Shown here: positions 46,331 to 58,352 of the stretch, one piece after another
Numbering within the stretch: the stretch's first letter is position 1
Layout of the letters: every line of letters starts with the position of its first letter
NCBI GenBank assembly: GCA_002900995.3
Contig: CM035307.1
Coordinates: 1,674,001-1,738,000 of the forward strand
Length of the DNA stretch: 64,000 nt
Source of the DNA: Ganoderma boninense
Lineage: Eukaryota > Basidiomycota > Agaricomycetes > Polyporales > Polyporaceae
Reading direction: 5' to 3'
The notes under the pieces: generated by a model
The model's database searches: none
What the model was told of the DNA's origin: nothing
The model's input: only the letters and a program-made list of their open reading frames with translations
Position numbers and translations under genes: made by a program

Positions 46331-47929
46331 ATGAATCTTGCGCGGCACTCAATCAGCGCGACCGACCCTGTCCTCATCTTCGACGCACGTTTCGACCCCG
46401 AAAGCCGCATCTTTACCACCTCTACCAAGGCTGGGTTCGCAGTCTATCGTACATGGCCGCTGCAGCTCCTCCGGAAACGCGGTATGCGCACCCATCGCTG
46501 CCCTGCTACTAGGCTCGTTTTGTCTGACACACGTTCCAGAGATCGTCGGAGGTACCCTATCCATCGTTGTTCCCCTCCACACGTCGTCCCTCCTGTTTCT
46601 CGTCGGCGGCGGCAGGAGTCCGCGCTACCCTCCGAACAAGGTTATACTGTGGGACGATGCAATCACACAAGAGATCGCGGAGCTGGAGTTCAGGGAGAAG
46701 GTTCGCGGGCTGGCATGTAGGCGCGGATGGCTCGCGGTTGCACTACGCAGGCGGGTCGTCGTGTTCCAGGTTGGGGAGACGGTGGAGCGGTTTGGCGAAT
46801 GGGATACATGTGAGAATGTCCGAGGTGCGTACCACGCTGAACTTGCGCTGTCACGATGGACTGATCCGACCAATGTCGATTAGGCTTGCTTGCGCTGGCC
46901 ACCGCGACTCATTCTACGCTGCTAGCCATTCCTGGACGCCAGATGGGGCACATACAGCTCGTGCATTTACCGCCATGTCCTCCCCCTCAACCGATCGGCC
47001 CCCATCATCCACACCTCCCTCACGCCCACCACCAAATCCGGCTAAACCACCTCCAACCATCATCATTGCCCACGAGAGTGCGCTGAACACGCTTTCTGTG
47101 CCGCCCTTCTGGCCGTATGCTTGCCACCACTTCTTCACGAGGAACTCTGATTCGAATATGGGATACATCTACCGGGAAGTTGATCAGGGAGCTCCGGAGA
47201 GGCTCGGACAAGGCCGAGATATATGGCGTTGCCTTTCGTCCTGACGAACGTGAGGTGTGTGTTTGGAGTGATAAGGGAACGGTACACGTATTCGCCCTGA
47301 CAGCCAGTTCCGGAGCCGCGTAAGTTTGCTTTGCACCTCGTAAACGTCACGTCATCTCATCTTCACGGTGTTCTAGCAACCGGCAATCCACATTGTCGTC
47401 TCTCACGTCTTATGTCCCCCTTCCGAAGTACTTTGACTCGGAATGGTCATACGCGCAATATCGGATCCCATCACAGACATCTCATATATCGATATCTGGT
47501 CAGCCCACCAGGTCACCGACCGCAGACGTCGTGGACGAAGAGAAGTGTGTCGTCGGCTGGATCCAGGTCCCCCCAGAAGACCAAGACGAACGCGGGAGAG
47601 CACTGCCCGGCGAACATCAGCTGGTCGCGTTGACCTACACCGGGGGCTGGTACCGTCTATCTCTGCCCACGTCCTCTTCTTCTTCCGCAGCGCCGCCGCC
47701 ACATCCACCTTCGCCAGTCCCACAACCGGTGCCGTCGCTTCGAGACCCCGGGCCGTTATCGACTTCACCGCCTAGCGTGAAGACGATGGCTATGGCACGT
47801 CCTCGGTCGTACAGTGGCTCCTCCTTTGGTAGTAAACCGGACAAGGGTAAGGAGCGGGAGGAGAAGCCTGGACGGGAGTGCATACTCCGCGAATACCGGC
47901 GATTCGGTCGTTGGGACGGTTGGGGATAG
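46331..47929 (+). CDS. PROPPIN WD40 protein, WDR45/Hsv2 (Atg18-like)
   Basis: This is a seven-bladed beta-propeller that binds PI3P/PI(3,5)P2 and acts in autophagy. It starts at ATG 46331 (MNLARHSISATDPVLIFDARF), with TTSTKAGFAVYRTWPLQLL, GGTLSIVVPLHTSSLLFLVG, RYPPNKVILWDD and GRQMGHIQLVHLPP. Blade 5 follows with IIIAHESALNTLSV and RIWDTSTGKLIRELRRGSD, then AEIYGVAFRPDEREVCVWSD. The L/FRRG lipid-binding motif is LRRG, as in the WDR45/WIPI4 branch. A long Ser/Pro tail precedes REYRRFGRWDGWG at TAG 47929. A Pro/His-rich insertion sits at 46960-47060. Two one-base shifts are needed, within about 46950-47060 and near 47105 (one extra T in CCCTTCTGG). The upstream region is the end of the 6.7-kb repeat. 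Confidence 0.85.
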
Positions 47930-48462
47930 ACTCTAGAGGCGACGGATTCTGGCTCTTCGACCAACGTTCGCTCGCCCTTGCGCCTCGGGTTCAGTTACGG
48001 ACGGACTGCTTGTAGTTATGATCATGGTTTCCGACTTTCATTTGTCATTTGGCTAGTAGTAGCACCAGCTACTGTTTCAGATAGGTGCACTATGCACAGA
48101 GGATCCCGGTGTAATGCCCTCGTTCATGCCCTTATGCTTTTCAAGACGACTATCTACATATCTCGACATCGCGCACATGTAATACCCCGCATCCAGCACA
48201 CTGCCACTAATTTTGTATCTATATGTTCATGGCATACATCGTTTCCACTGTTTTCTTCACTTTATGACGCCAGTGGCGAAGCAAGTCTAAGTGGCAGGAC
48301 GCTCCCGTACCGGGATGCACAGCCTTCAGCCTCTCCCGCGTACTTGCTTGCACTTGGGAGCGTGAGACGGTACTGTCCAAGCTCTCATATCGTTTGCCAC
48401 CTTGTCAGAGCTCCAGTTTGGTCGTCATTTATACTCGTCAGCCCACGCAGTCCTGAGCGATC
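47930..48462. other. Intergenic stretch, PROPPIN to ATE1
   Basis: This is the 3' region of the PROPPIN gene and the 5' flank of ATE1. No gene or repeat is recognised. Confidence 0.5.
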
Positions 48463-50335
48463 ATGGCCACTCGAGAACCCCTGACTATATTCAGCCCACT
48501 CTCACCAAAGCACTCTAGCACATGCGGTTATTGCGGCCCTCCCGGCCAACGCAGCGAAGCCCCAACGAACTATCATGCCGCGGAGGGTGTTGCTCAGACA
48601 TTGAGCTGTCGGGTACTACTGCAGTGCAGATCGTGGATCTCGCCGCTGGACTGACCACTGCTCGCAGATATACCAGGGAATGATGGACCGCGGTTGGAGG
48701 CGATCGGGGACCTACCTCTACAAGCCGGACTTGAAGCGGTCATGCTGCCCTCAGTATACGATCAGGTCTTACGCTGCACTATTGATCGCCGGTCAGCGGC
48801 TGACGACCTCGGCTGCAGGTTGGACGCTTTGGAGTTTAGGCCATCGAAGAGCCAGAGGAAGGTCGTCAATAAGTCAGTTTACTTACGCTGCTTTTGGTCG
48901 AGGTCACGAGACAGTTGCTCATGATGTGAACAGGTTCAATAGGTTCATCGTGCATGGGGATCATGAAGACGATGTTCCCATGGATGGAACAGACGGGTAT
49001 TAACACCTACTACCTGCGTTGAGAGCCGTCGTTAATTGGTATGGACAGAACATCGAAGAAAGGGAAGGCGAAAGGGAAGGCGAAAGAAGAGCATGTGTTT
49101 CAGCTTACAGACGACATACATGCCGCAGAATCTGTGGTCCTCGGGGAGCGGATCGCGGCTCACAAATATGAGGTTCGCAACCGAGCTGTGGGTTATGTCG
49201 TACGACGACGCTAACTGTCCGGCCAGGTCACTTTAGAGCAATCTTCTTTCACGACAGAGAAGTTCGCTCTGTACGAGAGCTACCAGAAGAATATACACCA
49301 TGAAGACGATGTCACCGCCAAAGGCTTCACCCGTTTCTTGTGCAAGTCGTCCCTTTCGGTGCGTGCGCTGGCTTGTTCGGCATGTATGCGACGAGAACAA
49401 TAGTTTAACCGATCGTCAACTCATAGCTACAGTAATAGACTATCCTTCAGCAAAACCGGATGGACTTCCCTGAAGTTTACGGGTCGTACCACCAGCTTCA
49501 CAGAGTAGACGGAAAGCTTATGGCGATGAGCGTGCTTGATATCACCCCAAACTGCGTGTCAAGCGTTTACTTCATGTACGAGAAGGAATGGGAGAGATTT
49601 TCTATGGGCAAGGTAGGAGCTGTGGCCTGTTCCGTACCGAATTGTCCTGACATTTTGGATTGTAGCTGAGCGCAATGCGCGAAGTGTCCCTTGTGAAGGA
49701 AATGCATGCAGCTGGCCTCACCAACATGAAGTTCCTTTACCTGGGTAAGCACTATGTCTCCCGTTTCGTGCAGCTTTAGGATTCCGACTGATGGGCCCCT
49801 TCCTGCCCAGGTCTCTATGTCCATACTTGCGTAAAGATGCGCTACAAAGGCGAATATTCGCCTACGTACATGCTCGATCCCGAAAACTACGAATGGTTCC
49901 CACTGGAGAAATTCCGTCCGCTTCTGGACAAGAACCATTACGTCTCCGTCGCCCATCCGGAACATTGTCTAGTTGCGCCCGCAATCGAGGCAGGTGCGAC
50001 GCACTACCTTCTCCACCTTTTACAGAGTCGAGTCCCCGTTGACGTTAGGATCTACAGACCCCCCACAACAAGTCCCAGACGAAGTGCTGAGTACGGCACG
50101 AGCCGTCGTCGGCTTCCAGCACAATGTGGTCAAAGTAGAGCCGCTTCGTGTAAGTGCCCCTTCTCTTCATCAATCTCAAGTCGCAAGCTCTGATTCAAAG
50201 GATCTATAGGATGCAGATGAATGGACGATAAACGGTGACGGGTCAAAAGAAGTCATCTTGAGGACTCTGAACGCCCTCGGAAGTGAAGTGGCAAGCGATG
50301 TCCTTTGGTATTTTAGCTACGATATAGCCAGGTAG
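48463..50335 (+). CDS. ATE1: Arginyl-tRNA--protein transferase
   Basis: The enzyme transfers Arg from Arg-tRNA to N-terminal Asp/Glu (and oxidised Cys), marking proteins for the N-degron pathway. It starts at ATG 48463 (MATREPLTIFSPL). The N-terminal domain has the catalytic and Fe-S-linked cysteines: STCGYCGPPGQRSEAP, LSCR, YQGMMDRGWRRSGTYLYKPD, RSCCPQYTIRLDALEFRPSK and NRFNRFIV. The C-terminal domain has YHQLHRVDGKLMAMSVLDI, PNCVSSVYFMYEKEWE, GKLSAMREVSLVKEMHAAGL, MKFLYLGLYVHTCVKMRYKG, YSPTYMLDPENYEWFPL and, after two more introns, VLWYFSYDIAR at TAG 50335. About nine exons are needed. A Lys/Gly-rich loop (SKKGKAKGKAKEEH) separates the domains. Confidence 0.94.
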
Positions 50336-50479
50336 TGCCTCGATAGGATCAGCTTGGAACTAATTTGTTTTTCTGTGTATTCATAGTGATACGTGTACGT
50401 GAGGTGCGAGTGTACGAAAGGTTGACCTAGGTCCTATGCGATGACATCGTCCGGCACGCTGTTTCCACCACCGCCTCCA

Positions 50480-51000
50480 CGAAGAAGGCAAAGGTGCACT
50501 CTCGAAGAATGCTACGTTGGAGAAAAATTGGATAAGAGCAGACAGACAGAGAGTAGTCTGGTATGAGTCCGCGTCGCGGACCCGACTCACACCCCAGTAG
50601 GTGCTGGACAGTCGGGCCCTTGTACGCGAGCCGCGGATTGCACTGAAGGACGACGAGATGTCCGCGTACCACTGCATGCTCCTGTACGTCCAGCTGCAAC
50701 AGGACGTATAAATGTCATCCTGCGGAGTAGCAGAAGGGAACGAATCCCCTCAAACCCGAGCTGGACGGAGTGGGAGACGAGGTGTGAAGGGACACCTCTC
50801 GCCTGAACGCGCACATTCTGCGCATCGCAGAAGGGTCAGCGGACCTCGTCCACGTCAGGTCTCAGGCCATGGTCCGTTAGAACCTCTGACCTCTACCTGA
50901 GTCGTCCAGACGGTCAACGTCAACGCTCACCAAGGAGGATGCACAACGGCACCCTGTGCGGAGTGAGCTCGCGGCCTTCGATCTGCCTGAAGGGGGACGG
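50480..51000. repeat. Diverged direct repeat, left copy
   Basis: Anchors shared with 51460-52040 are CTCTCGAAGA, then GCAGACAGACAGAGAGTAGT (in the right copy GCAGACAGACAAAGAGTAGT), and near the other end CCTGTGCGGAGTGAGC with TCGCGGCCTT (in the right copy CCTGTGTGGGGTGAGC with TCGCGGCCTT). The material between is poorly alignable by eye. Confidence 0.55.
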
Positions 51001-51459
51001 GGTAGTGCTCCCAGGTCTAGCAACGAACGTCCCCGAACGTTCATCGGCCCCTTATTAGGAGCAGTATGGTGGAAGGTGTAGCCGGCTCTGATTTAGAAGA
51101 CCTTATATACCCCCCGCCTTGTGGAGCACGGCGGATGTTTCACTCCTGTCCCACTTGACCCGTTGCGCTCGGAACAGCACGAATGGGGTACGCCATGATC
51201 GTGTATTCCAATGACATAGTTTTTGTAGGAGTCAACATTCAAAACTGGGGGCGGAAGACTCACAAAGGCATGCGGATTTACCATTAGGACCCCTTGCCAC
51301 CTCCTAGTGTCCTCACTTCTCGTAAATGCGGTTGCTTTCCCTACCCCCTCCCATAATCCTATAGCATGTAGTCAGATGAGTACGAGACTTGCAGTGTAGG
51401 AGAATACGCACTGCATTGTATGAAACTGACGATGATTTTTAAGACCACGCGTGTTGTGT

Positions 51460-52040
51460 ATATATGCTCTCGAAGAGCACGGATGTGGAAAAAATTAAAG
51501 CAGACAGACAAAGAGTAGTCTGAATCGAGTTTCGCCCAGACAACCATAAGTCTATGGTCCAGAGCGAGCCGCGAAGTGCACTAAAGAGCCACAGAGCACT
51601 TGATCGCACAACCCCTCGCGTGTCGCCTGCCAGCACGAAGCCAGCGGCACCGGGAGCGGCAAAAGACCCACCCAGCGCGTGAGACGAGAGTTGGTCGGCG
51701 ATCAAGAAGGGGCCCAAGTTCCACGACACATTTCAAAGCCTTTCTCGAGAAGAGGTTCGCTGGTCTGCGAATCTCGTCTTCGATGAACCGTGTATTCGAA
51801 CGTGGCTGTATTTCTGGTTGTGTCGGACGAGCGTTGTGCCCGAGTCCGTCTAGGACCGATCTGCAGGTGCTGCCTCGTTACGGCCGACCGTCTTGTAGAC
51901 GGTCCGTCGCTTTTCCAACGAGGCAACAGCGCGCTACAGGGAACTGGAATGCTCAGACCTTAGCCCGCTCACGAAGATGGACGTGCGAGGACGTCCTGTG
52001 TGGGGTGAGCTTCGCGGCCTTGTATCTGTCCGGGTCTGAG
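51460..52040. repeat. Diverged direct repeat, right copy
   Basis: This is the partner of 50480-51000, with the same anchors in the same order and a similar distance between them, at roughly 80-90% identity inside the anchors. It may be a pair of old mobile-element remnants. Confidence 0.55.
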
Positions 52041-52391
52041 CCACGGTCACTGGTAACTTACGTCGAATCGACGTAGTCCCTTAGTGCACAGTTGGACGCC
52101 GTGCGGACAAATTGTCCGCTGAGCTCAGATGGGGCGTATCTGAGCTCAAAGGCACCGCCCTGTGGTGGCTCACGACAAGGAGCAAAAACCTCGTTTTCCT
52201 CCGTCTTATCTTGTCAATTTAAGCGCCCGTCGGCAACGGCGGGCCGAGTTCTCCTCCAAGCGGCCGGGACTACCAGACCTTTCGCCCTGCCGGCGCGACA
52301 TCCTCTCGTGCATCTGTCCTTACGGACCCTCGGAATCGTTGGGCTTGCACTGACTCGCTGTCGTCTCGGGTCCTGTCTTGGACATCTCTGA

Positions 52392-53353
52392 ATGCAGACC
52401 ATCCGGCTGGCGAGGGCAGGATGGGCCTCATTCCGCCAGTCCGGTCGTGACCACCTCAACAAGCGGCCCCGCCTCCGGTGGTTCCTCTCCGCACTTGTCT
52501 GGCTGCCTCTCGGGCTCTTTGTGACCGAGTATGGCTTCAATGTGAAGTCGGTCAAAGGACGGAGCATGCAGGTGCGTGGTACCCGCTTTACCATCGCTCC
52601 CTGGCAAGTGACAACACCTATGCTAGCTAGCCTACCCTGAACCCGGATGATTCGCCGTGGAGGGACATAGTGCTCTTCGACCGGTTCTCGGTCAAGATTC
52701 GAAAGAGGTTTGAGCGGGGGGACGTGGTGGCGCTGAAGTATGACGCCTTTTCCGTGTCTCAGCACGACAGGTCATTGAACACAAACTACCAGGTCACCGG
52801 CCGACTCGAAGTTGGTCGTAAAGCGTATCATCGCACTCGAGGGCGACGTCGTACGTCCCCGCACCTAAGAATGTCTGCCATCTACCTCCGGTTAATCATA
52901 GCATAGGTACGCACTTTACCGCCATATCCTGATGCCGAAGTCCGCGTCCCAGTGGGGTGCGCATGGGTCGAAGGTGCGCGTACACATGCCTCTCTCGAGC
53001 GATAGCAACTGAATGCTGACGTTGGCTCCAGGCGATGAACCCTTCCGCACGGAGGATAGCAATCGTTTCGGGCCGGTGCGTCTTCAGGATCATCCCGCTG
53101 CGTTGATCATCTCTGTACTCAAACTGACGTGTTCTGTTAGGTGCCGCTTGGTCTGATAGAGTCGAGGCTCTCCTTCATCATCTGGCCATGGGAGCGAATA
53201 GGTGCCCTCGGCCAGCCGCTCGTGGCTCGACACGACGCGAAACGGGGCACTCCAGGCTGGCGCAAGAGCCAGACCGACCTCGAGCGAGAGAAGTGGCGGA
53301 CGTCCCGAGTTACGATCGCGCCGTCAACACAACCTCCAACCTCTCACCCATGA
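52392..53353 (+). CDS. IMP2: Mitochondrial inner membrane protease subunit 2
   Basis: This is a type I signal peptidase (S26) of the inner membrane that removes sorting signals from intermembrane-space proteins. It starts at ATG 52392: MQTIRLARAGWASFRQ, a basic region, then the membrane anchor LRWFLSALVWLPLGLFV. The catalytic Ser lies in VKGRSMQPTLNPDDSPW and the catalytic Lys in SKLVVKRIIALEGDVV. DEPFRTEDSNRFGPVPLGL then gives the conserved DSN-GPV box, and LSFIIWPWERIGAL follows. Five exons with short introns; stop TGA at 53353 after a basic tail. The N-terminus is longer than in the yeast protein. Confidence 0.92.
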
Positions 53354-53881
53354 CGGTGACCCCAGCCCTTCGCATTGTGCTTGGTTTACACACCGCCCCT
53401 TCCCTCCAACCATCGAAGTTGTAGACAATGGGTTCTGTAGTGTATAGCACATAGAGCCGTTTGGCTTGCTTTGGCCGGGCCTTGTGGCATTCAGGCGGTG
53501 TCTACTTACAGTCCACAAGGCGATTATGATGATACAGCGTGCTTCACTACTGATAAAATAGAGAAGAAAGTACGAGCGAAGGACGACCAAGAGAGAGAAG
53601 AATGGACCGAGACCGTCAATATGAGGAATAAGGAGATTCAGATGCTCAGTGAAGTGAATGATCAATGCAGCGGCTGGTAGGATGGGGGTGCTGACTACGG
53701 TGAGATAGTCGAGAGTCGGGGAAACTGGCGATGGGGGGTCAGGTGGACGTGGAGTGTGAACGAGCGAACGACGGTGCGAACGAACTGCGACAACGGGATA
53801 ACGACGACAAGAGGCGACAGACTGTACGACATGTCATGATGTATGCAAAACGAAGGAATGCTAGTTGGTCGTGTGATACAA
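53354..53881. other. Convergent 3' flanks, IMP2 and KCH1
   Basis: These 528 bases lie between two gene ends. No exon is recognised. Confidence 0.5.
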
Positions 53882-55929
53882 CTACATGGCATGGCCGGCA
53901 CTGGAGTCGTACCCGTCGCTCTGCCGTTGGTATCCGTAAGGATCGTACTGCTGCCCGTGCGGCTGGCCATACCCAAGCGCCTGGTGCGCTCCAGGAGAGT
54001 ATGGGTTGGGGTACTCCTCTTGGGTCTGGTACATTTGCTGCTGTGCCTGCCGGCCATACGGCGCTGTGCTCGCCGAACGGTAGTCGGGTGCAGTGCTTGC
54101 AGAACGGTAATCTGGCGCGGTGCTCATAGAGCGATAGTCAGGTGCAACGCTCCCAGAACGATAGTCAGGTGCAACGCTTCCAGAACGATAGTCTGGTGCG
54201 ACGCTTCCAGAACGATAGTCTGGTGCGACGCTTCCAGAACGATAGTCTGGTGCGACGCTCCCGGAACGGTAGTCTGGTGCGACGCTCCCAGAACGGTAGT
54301 TAGGTGCAGTGCTCGCCGCGCGGTATGGGTCGTTTGCGTATCCGCCATATCCACCATGGTGCATCGAGCCCTGGTCGTCCTGTGCGAACGGCGCTGCGGC
54401 CGAAGTGAGGTGTGCCTGGCTGGCGTACTCTTCATCGTAGTGCATTTGTGGCTGGTCGGGCAACGTGCCGATCGAGTTGTTGTATGTGTGGTAGCCGCTT
54501 TGGGCATAGCCAGGCATAGGGGGATAGTATTCGCTAGAGAAGTCCGTCTTGTAGTCGCTGTAATACTCCGTGCCGGTGAAGGTGCTGGGGGGTGGCCCAC
54601 GGGTGCGCATGGACGCGGCGTCATCGATATCATCGTCGACGGAGAGGTCGGGAAGGGTCGGCTGGGGAAGTGGCTTGGCGATGAACTCTCCCTTCTTGTT
54701 CTTGAGGTGGGAGAAGTCACCAGCGGCCTCCTTCTTGGCGAGAGCCGCAGCCTTCGCGAGACGCTGCTTGTTCCTCCGCTTGATAATCTCGGAGATGCGC
54801 TTGTCAACTTTGTGGCAACAGTATTCCTACGTCGAATGAGCATCCCAGTGAGCATCTACCTGACAGTCTGAAAACATACCTTGAGGTTACCCTGAATGTG
54901 CGCTAGTAGCGGGATGTAACAGACGCCGGCGATGATGAGCATGAGGAGTGAAATGAGGAAGACCAACACCGTGAAAGCCGTCGACACCGTAAGAGCCGAG
55001 GTAATGAGGGTGCCATTGAAATACTTCCCGATGTCATACCATTCACCCTCGTCCTGTCTGGATAGGTAGAAGGCATACAGCGTCAAGGCGTTGATAGACT
55101 GACGAGGACCATCGGCAAAGAGCAGTCGCTTCCAGCTCTTGAAGGTGAAAAAGACGAAGAACGCGAAGTCGTCAATGCGCTTCGTGGAGGCAGCGATGTG
55201 GTTGAAGAAGCAGAAATGGTCGTAAGAACCTGCACGACGGTATTAGAATAACCGCCAAACGATAGCGTGTGTGATCGTGGGACGACTCACGGAGTGAGTA
55301 GTACTTATTGGCCATGACATTGGTGAAGGCATACGAGATGTCACGGCTCTGGATAATCTTCTTGGCCTTGTATGCATCATATGCAAGCTACATCCACAGT
55401 CAGTGCCGGCCTCTGGGGCTGGATGCTAGAGAAGATTGAACATACGAGGAGGAAGGAGAAGATAACGCATCCAAAGAAGAGCCAACGGCCAATGCTGAAC
55501 GGGATGTAAACGCAGTTGCTGCTCTCACCCTCCTGAGGCTGGGGGCAAGACTGGAAGATGGCGTTGGACCAGGAGGTAGTTGTGAGCATGGTCACGGCCG
55601 TGAAGATATCGGAAACGTAGACGAGGAAGGAGATGAGGACGCCGACATAGAGCCAGAGGTACCTGTGGACGCCGCAGGTAGTGATTAGCAACCCATTTGT
55701 TCGTTCACCCATGTCTCATCCTGCGCTCGCCGCTTGGTAGACTCACTTCATTCGCATGCCACATCCTGTGTCTCGAAACTCACGGGTGTCGACGAAATCA
55801 AACTACAAATACCGCAGCTAGCGTCAGCCAGCGTACAGACGACACTCGAACATCGCGGCCGAAAAGAGAACGCACCTTGTGGTCGGGAACGACCTCTCGC
55901 TTCCACGATCCTCCATTACACATGCACAT
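53882..55929 (-). CDS. Kch1-type low-affinity K+ transport membrane protein
   Basis: It belongs to the fungal Kch1/Prm6 family, which supports low-affinity K+ influx and calcium signalling. It starts at ATG 55929 (MCMCNGGSWKREVVPDHK), then FDFVDTREFRDTGCGMRMK, YLWLYVGVLISFLVYVSDIF, FSIGRWLFFGCVIFSFLL, DISYAFTNVMANKYYSLRSY, HFCFFNHIAAS, DDFAFFVFFTFKSWKRLLFA, SALTVSTAFTVLVFLISLLM and the family box CCHKVDKRISEIIKRR. The C-terminal tail is long and disordered. It contains a run of nine-residue repeats of the DYRSGSVAP type (about 54060-54320) and ends SSAGHAM. The gene is back to back with the DRG1 gene. Confidence 0.88.
54060..54320 (-). repeat. 27-bp coding tandem repeat in the KCH1-like tail
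   Basis: About ten consecutive 27-base units encode DYRSGSVAP and variants (DYRSMSTAP, DYRSASTAP). The central units are almost identical in DNA, which points to recent expansion by slippage or unequal exchange. Confidence 0.85.
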
Positions 55930-56321
55930 GTTGAGGCGCCAGGGCTGAGCTCACAGGTTCGCAATAGAGGGATTATCGGTGGGGGACAAAGGAGTGGAGT
56001 GCGACGTGGGGGCGGCTTCGATGTGTGAAGCAGCGCCCGGGCCAGCCAAGTCGCAGGGAGAACAAGGAACGGGTGGTCGGGGAATGACTGGAGCGAATGA
56101 GAGCGTGGTGTTGGAGATGGACGCTGGCTTGTGTGCGCAGAGGGCGGTGTGGGCGGGACAGACAGGAGATGGGCAGACGAGGGGAGGGGAGAGCGGTGAG
56201 CGACAGGCGTTGCGACGAAGACAAGAGCCGTCGAATCCGTTGCAGCCTCCGCTCGCTTCACCCAGCACCAAAATAGCGCTCCGGCACAGGCGCCCATCTC
56301 CACTATTCTCCCTCTGCCACA
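55930..56321. promoter_or_regulatory. Divergent promoter region, KCH1-like / DRG1
   Basis: These 392 bases separate two outward-facing start codons. No TATA box is obvious and no exon is seen. Confidence 0.5.
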
Positions 56322-57996
56322 ATGACCACCGTCCAGAAAATCAAGGTATTCCCTCAGCCTCCCCCCCAATTGTCTCCCTCTGACACGCTTGCGAACCAAG
56401 GAAATCGAAGATGAGATGGTAAGCGCACCAGGCTCTCGACTTTCGCTCGGAGAAATGCTCAGGATCGCAGGCCAGGAGTATGTGCAGTGCTTTCCGCGCC
56501 CATGACCCCAGCCTCTGAAAACCGTCCCAAATCACAGCCCAAAAGAATAAGGCCACGAGCTACCATTTAGGTCAGCTCAAGGCCAAGCTTGCGAAACTTC
56601 GCCGGGAGCTTCTTGGTCCGACTGGCGGCGGGGGAGGAGGCGGGGGCATCGGCTTCGATGTCGCTCGCACAGGCATTGCAACAGTCGGGTTCGTCGGCTT
56701 CCCTTCAGTGGGCAAGGTGCGTTCCATTCTGCTTCACCGTGAAACAGTTCACCCGTTCATCTCGGTTTGACACAGTCAACTCTGATGTCCAAACTTACTG
56801 GCACACACTCGGAAGCATCTGAGATTGATTTCACCACCCTCACTACTGTCCCCGGCACGCTAAAGGTGCACGGTGCGCCCATACAAATCCTCGACCTGCG
56901 TGCGTTTCTCGTACAGCCAGTCCGCGAATCACGGCCTCACTCTTTTCACGTCCGTAGCGGGAATTATTGAAGGGGCGAACGACGGCCGAGGTCGAGGTCG
57001 CCAAGGTATGAGCATCATCAGAGTTCATCAAAATCTGTCCATACGCTGACCTGGATGGGTCCACAATCTCAGTCATCGCTGGTGCGCGCACTTCGTCTCC
57101 GCCAATCCTGCACTCCTAATCTGAAGCATCCATCTCCATCTCCAGTCGCCAGGACATGCCATCTCATTTTCATCGTGCTCGACGTCCTCAAACCTCTCGG
57201 TGACAAGGCGATCATCGAGAGCGAACTGGAGGGCTTCGGGATCCGACTAAACAAGAAGCCTCCAGCTATCACCGTGCGCAAGAAGGACAAGGGCGGCATT
57301 GCGATAACGAACACGGTGCCGCTAACGAACATCGATCAGGACGAGATCAAGGCCGTCCTGAGCGAATACCGCATCAACAACGCCGACGTCGCGATCCGGC
57401 AGGCGGGTGCCACTGCGGATGACCTTGTAGACGTCATTGAGGGTAACCGGTACGTCTATCCCTCGTCTACTAGCCGCCGCTTAGGGCATGGCACTGGCAT
57501 TCAATAAAGAGCTCATGTCGACTTGCACTTCTTCTCCTCATGCAGAGTGTACATCCCTGCGATCTACGTGCTGAACAAGATTGACGCAATCTCGATCGAG
57601 GAGCTCGACCTGCTGTACCGCATCCCAATGTCCGTGCCCGTCTCCTCGCGCGAGTGGTGGAACATCGACGAGCTCATCGAGATGATGTGGACGACGCTCA
57701 ACCTCGTGCGCGTGTACACGAAGCCGCGCGGGCTGGCCCCTGACTACAGCCAGCCGGTTGTGCTTCGCCGTGGCAAGTGCTCCGTCGAGGACTTCTGCGT
57801 GCGGCGATCCACAAGGAGATCGCAAAGCAGATGAAGTACGCGATCGTGTGGGGTGCGAGCGCGAAGCACTCGCGCGGGCAGAAGGTTGGGCTTGAGCATG
57901 TGCTGGAGGACGAGGACGGTGTGTCCTGAATTCCCATCGGTTGTCGGGCTGGCTTGCTGACTTTGACTTGCAGTTGTGCATATCTCCAAAAAGTAG
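56322..57996 (+). CDS. DRG1: Developmentally regulated GTP-binding protein 1 (Rbg1)
   Basis: This is an OBG-HflX-like GTPase that binds ribosomes and helps translation with its partner DFRP1/Tma46. It starts at ATG 56322 (MTTVQKIK). [20 protein letters not shown] is the helix-turn-helix start. G1 is GFPSVGKST, split by an intron; then [20 protein letters not shown]3 [37 protein letters not shown]4 [13 protein letters not shown], and the C-terminal TGS domain ([46 protein letters not shown]-like [18 protein letters not shown]). It ends VVHISKK at TAG 57996. One base is missing near 57803, between VEDFC and IHKEIAK. This is probably a sequencing indel, since both sides are conserved. Confidence 0.93.
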
Positions 57997-58352
57997 AGTC
58001 CTGAGCGCGGCGCTGTTGCATTCCATACCACATCAATGTAGCCTTACCTGTTTCACTACGCATTCATCTGTTGTCTTGCCTTCAGGTGAGTGTCAGCCCG
58101 AACGGAAGATTCCCCGACGCACCGGCACTCCACTCTGCGTGAGACTTCAGTGCATGGATTCGCATAGGCATGAGTAGGGGTGTATCGTAGGGTGCGTTAA
58201 GCAGAGCAAGTACGATTGCGGTAGGACTAGATGAAGGTAAGTTACGACTAGGTAGGGTGTTAAGATATGGTACAAATCCTGGGGAACTGATACATGGAGT
58301 GGGGATATGGCATCTAGGAATACAAAGAGCAAATAATGCGTAGAGAAGTCGT
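57997..58352. other. Convergent 3' flanks, DRG1 and RNR2 copy A
   Basis: These 356 bases lie between two gene ends. No gene is seen. Confidence 0.5.

Larger units (their letters stand above)
50336..52391. other. 2-kb gene-free interval with diverged internal repeat
   Basis: No protein family is recognised. Two stretches resemble each other in direct orientation (about 50480-51000 and 51460-52040; listed separately). The right end holds the IMP2 promoter. Confidence 0.5.

Noticed and set aside
54060..54320. CRISPR-like regular repeat
   Set aside because: The units are contiguous without spacers, are in frame, and code for the disordered tail of a membrane protein in a eukaryote.
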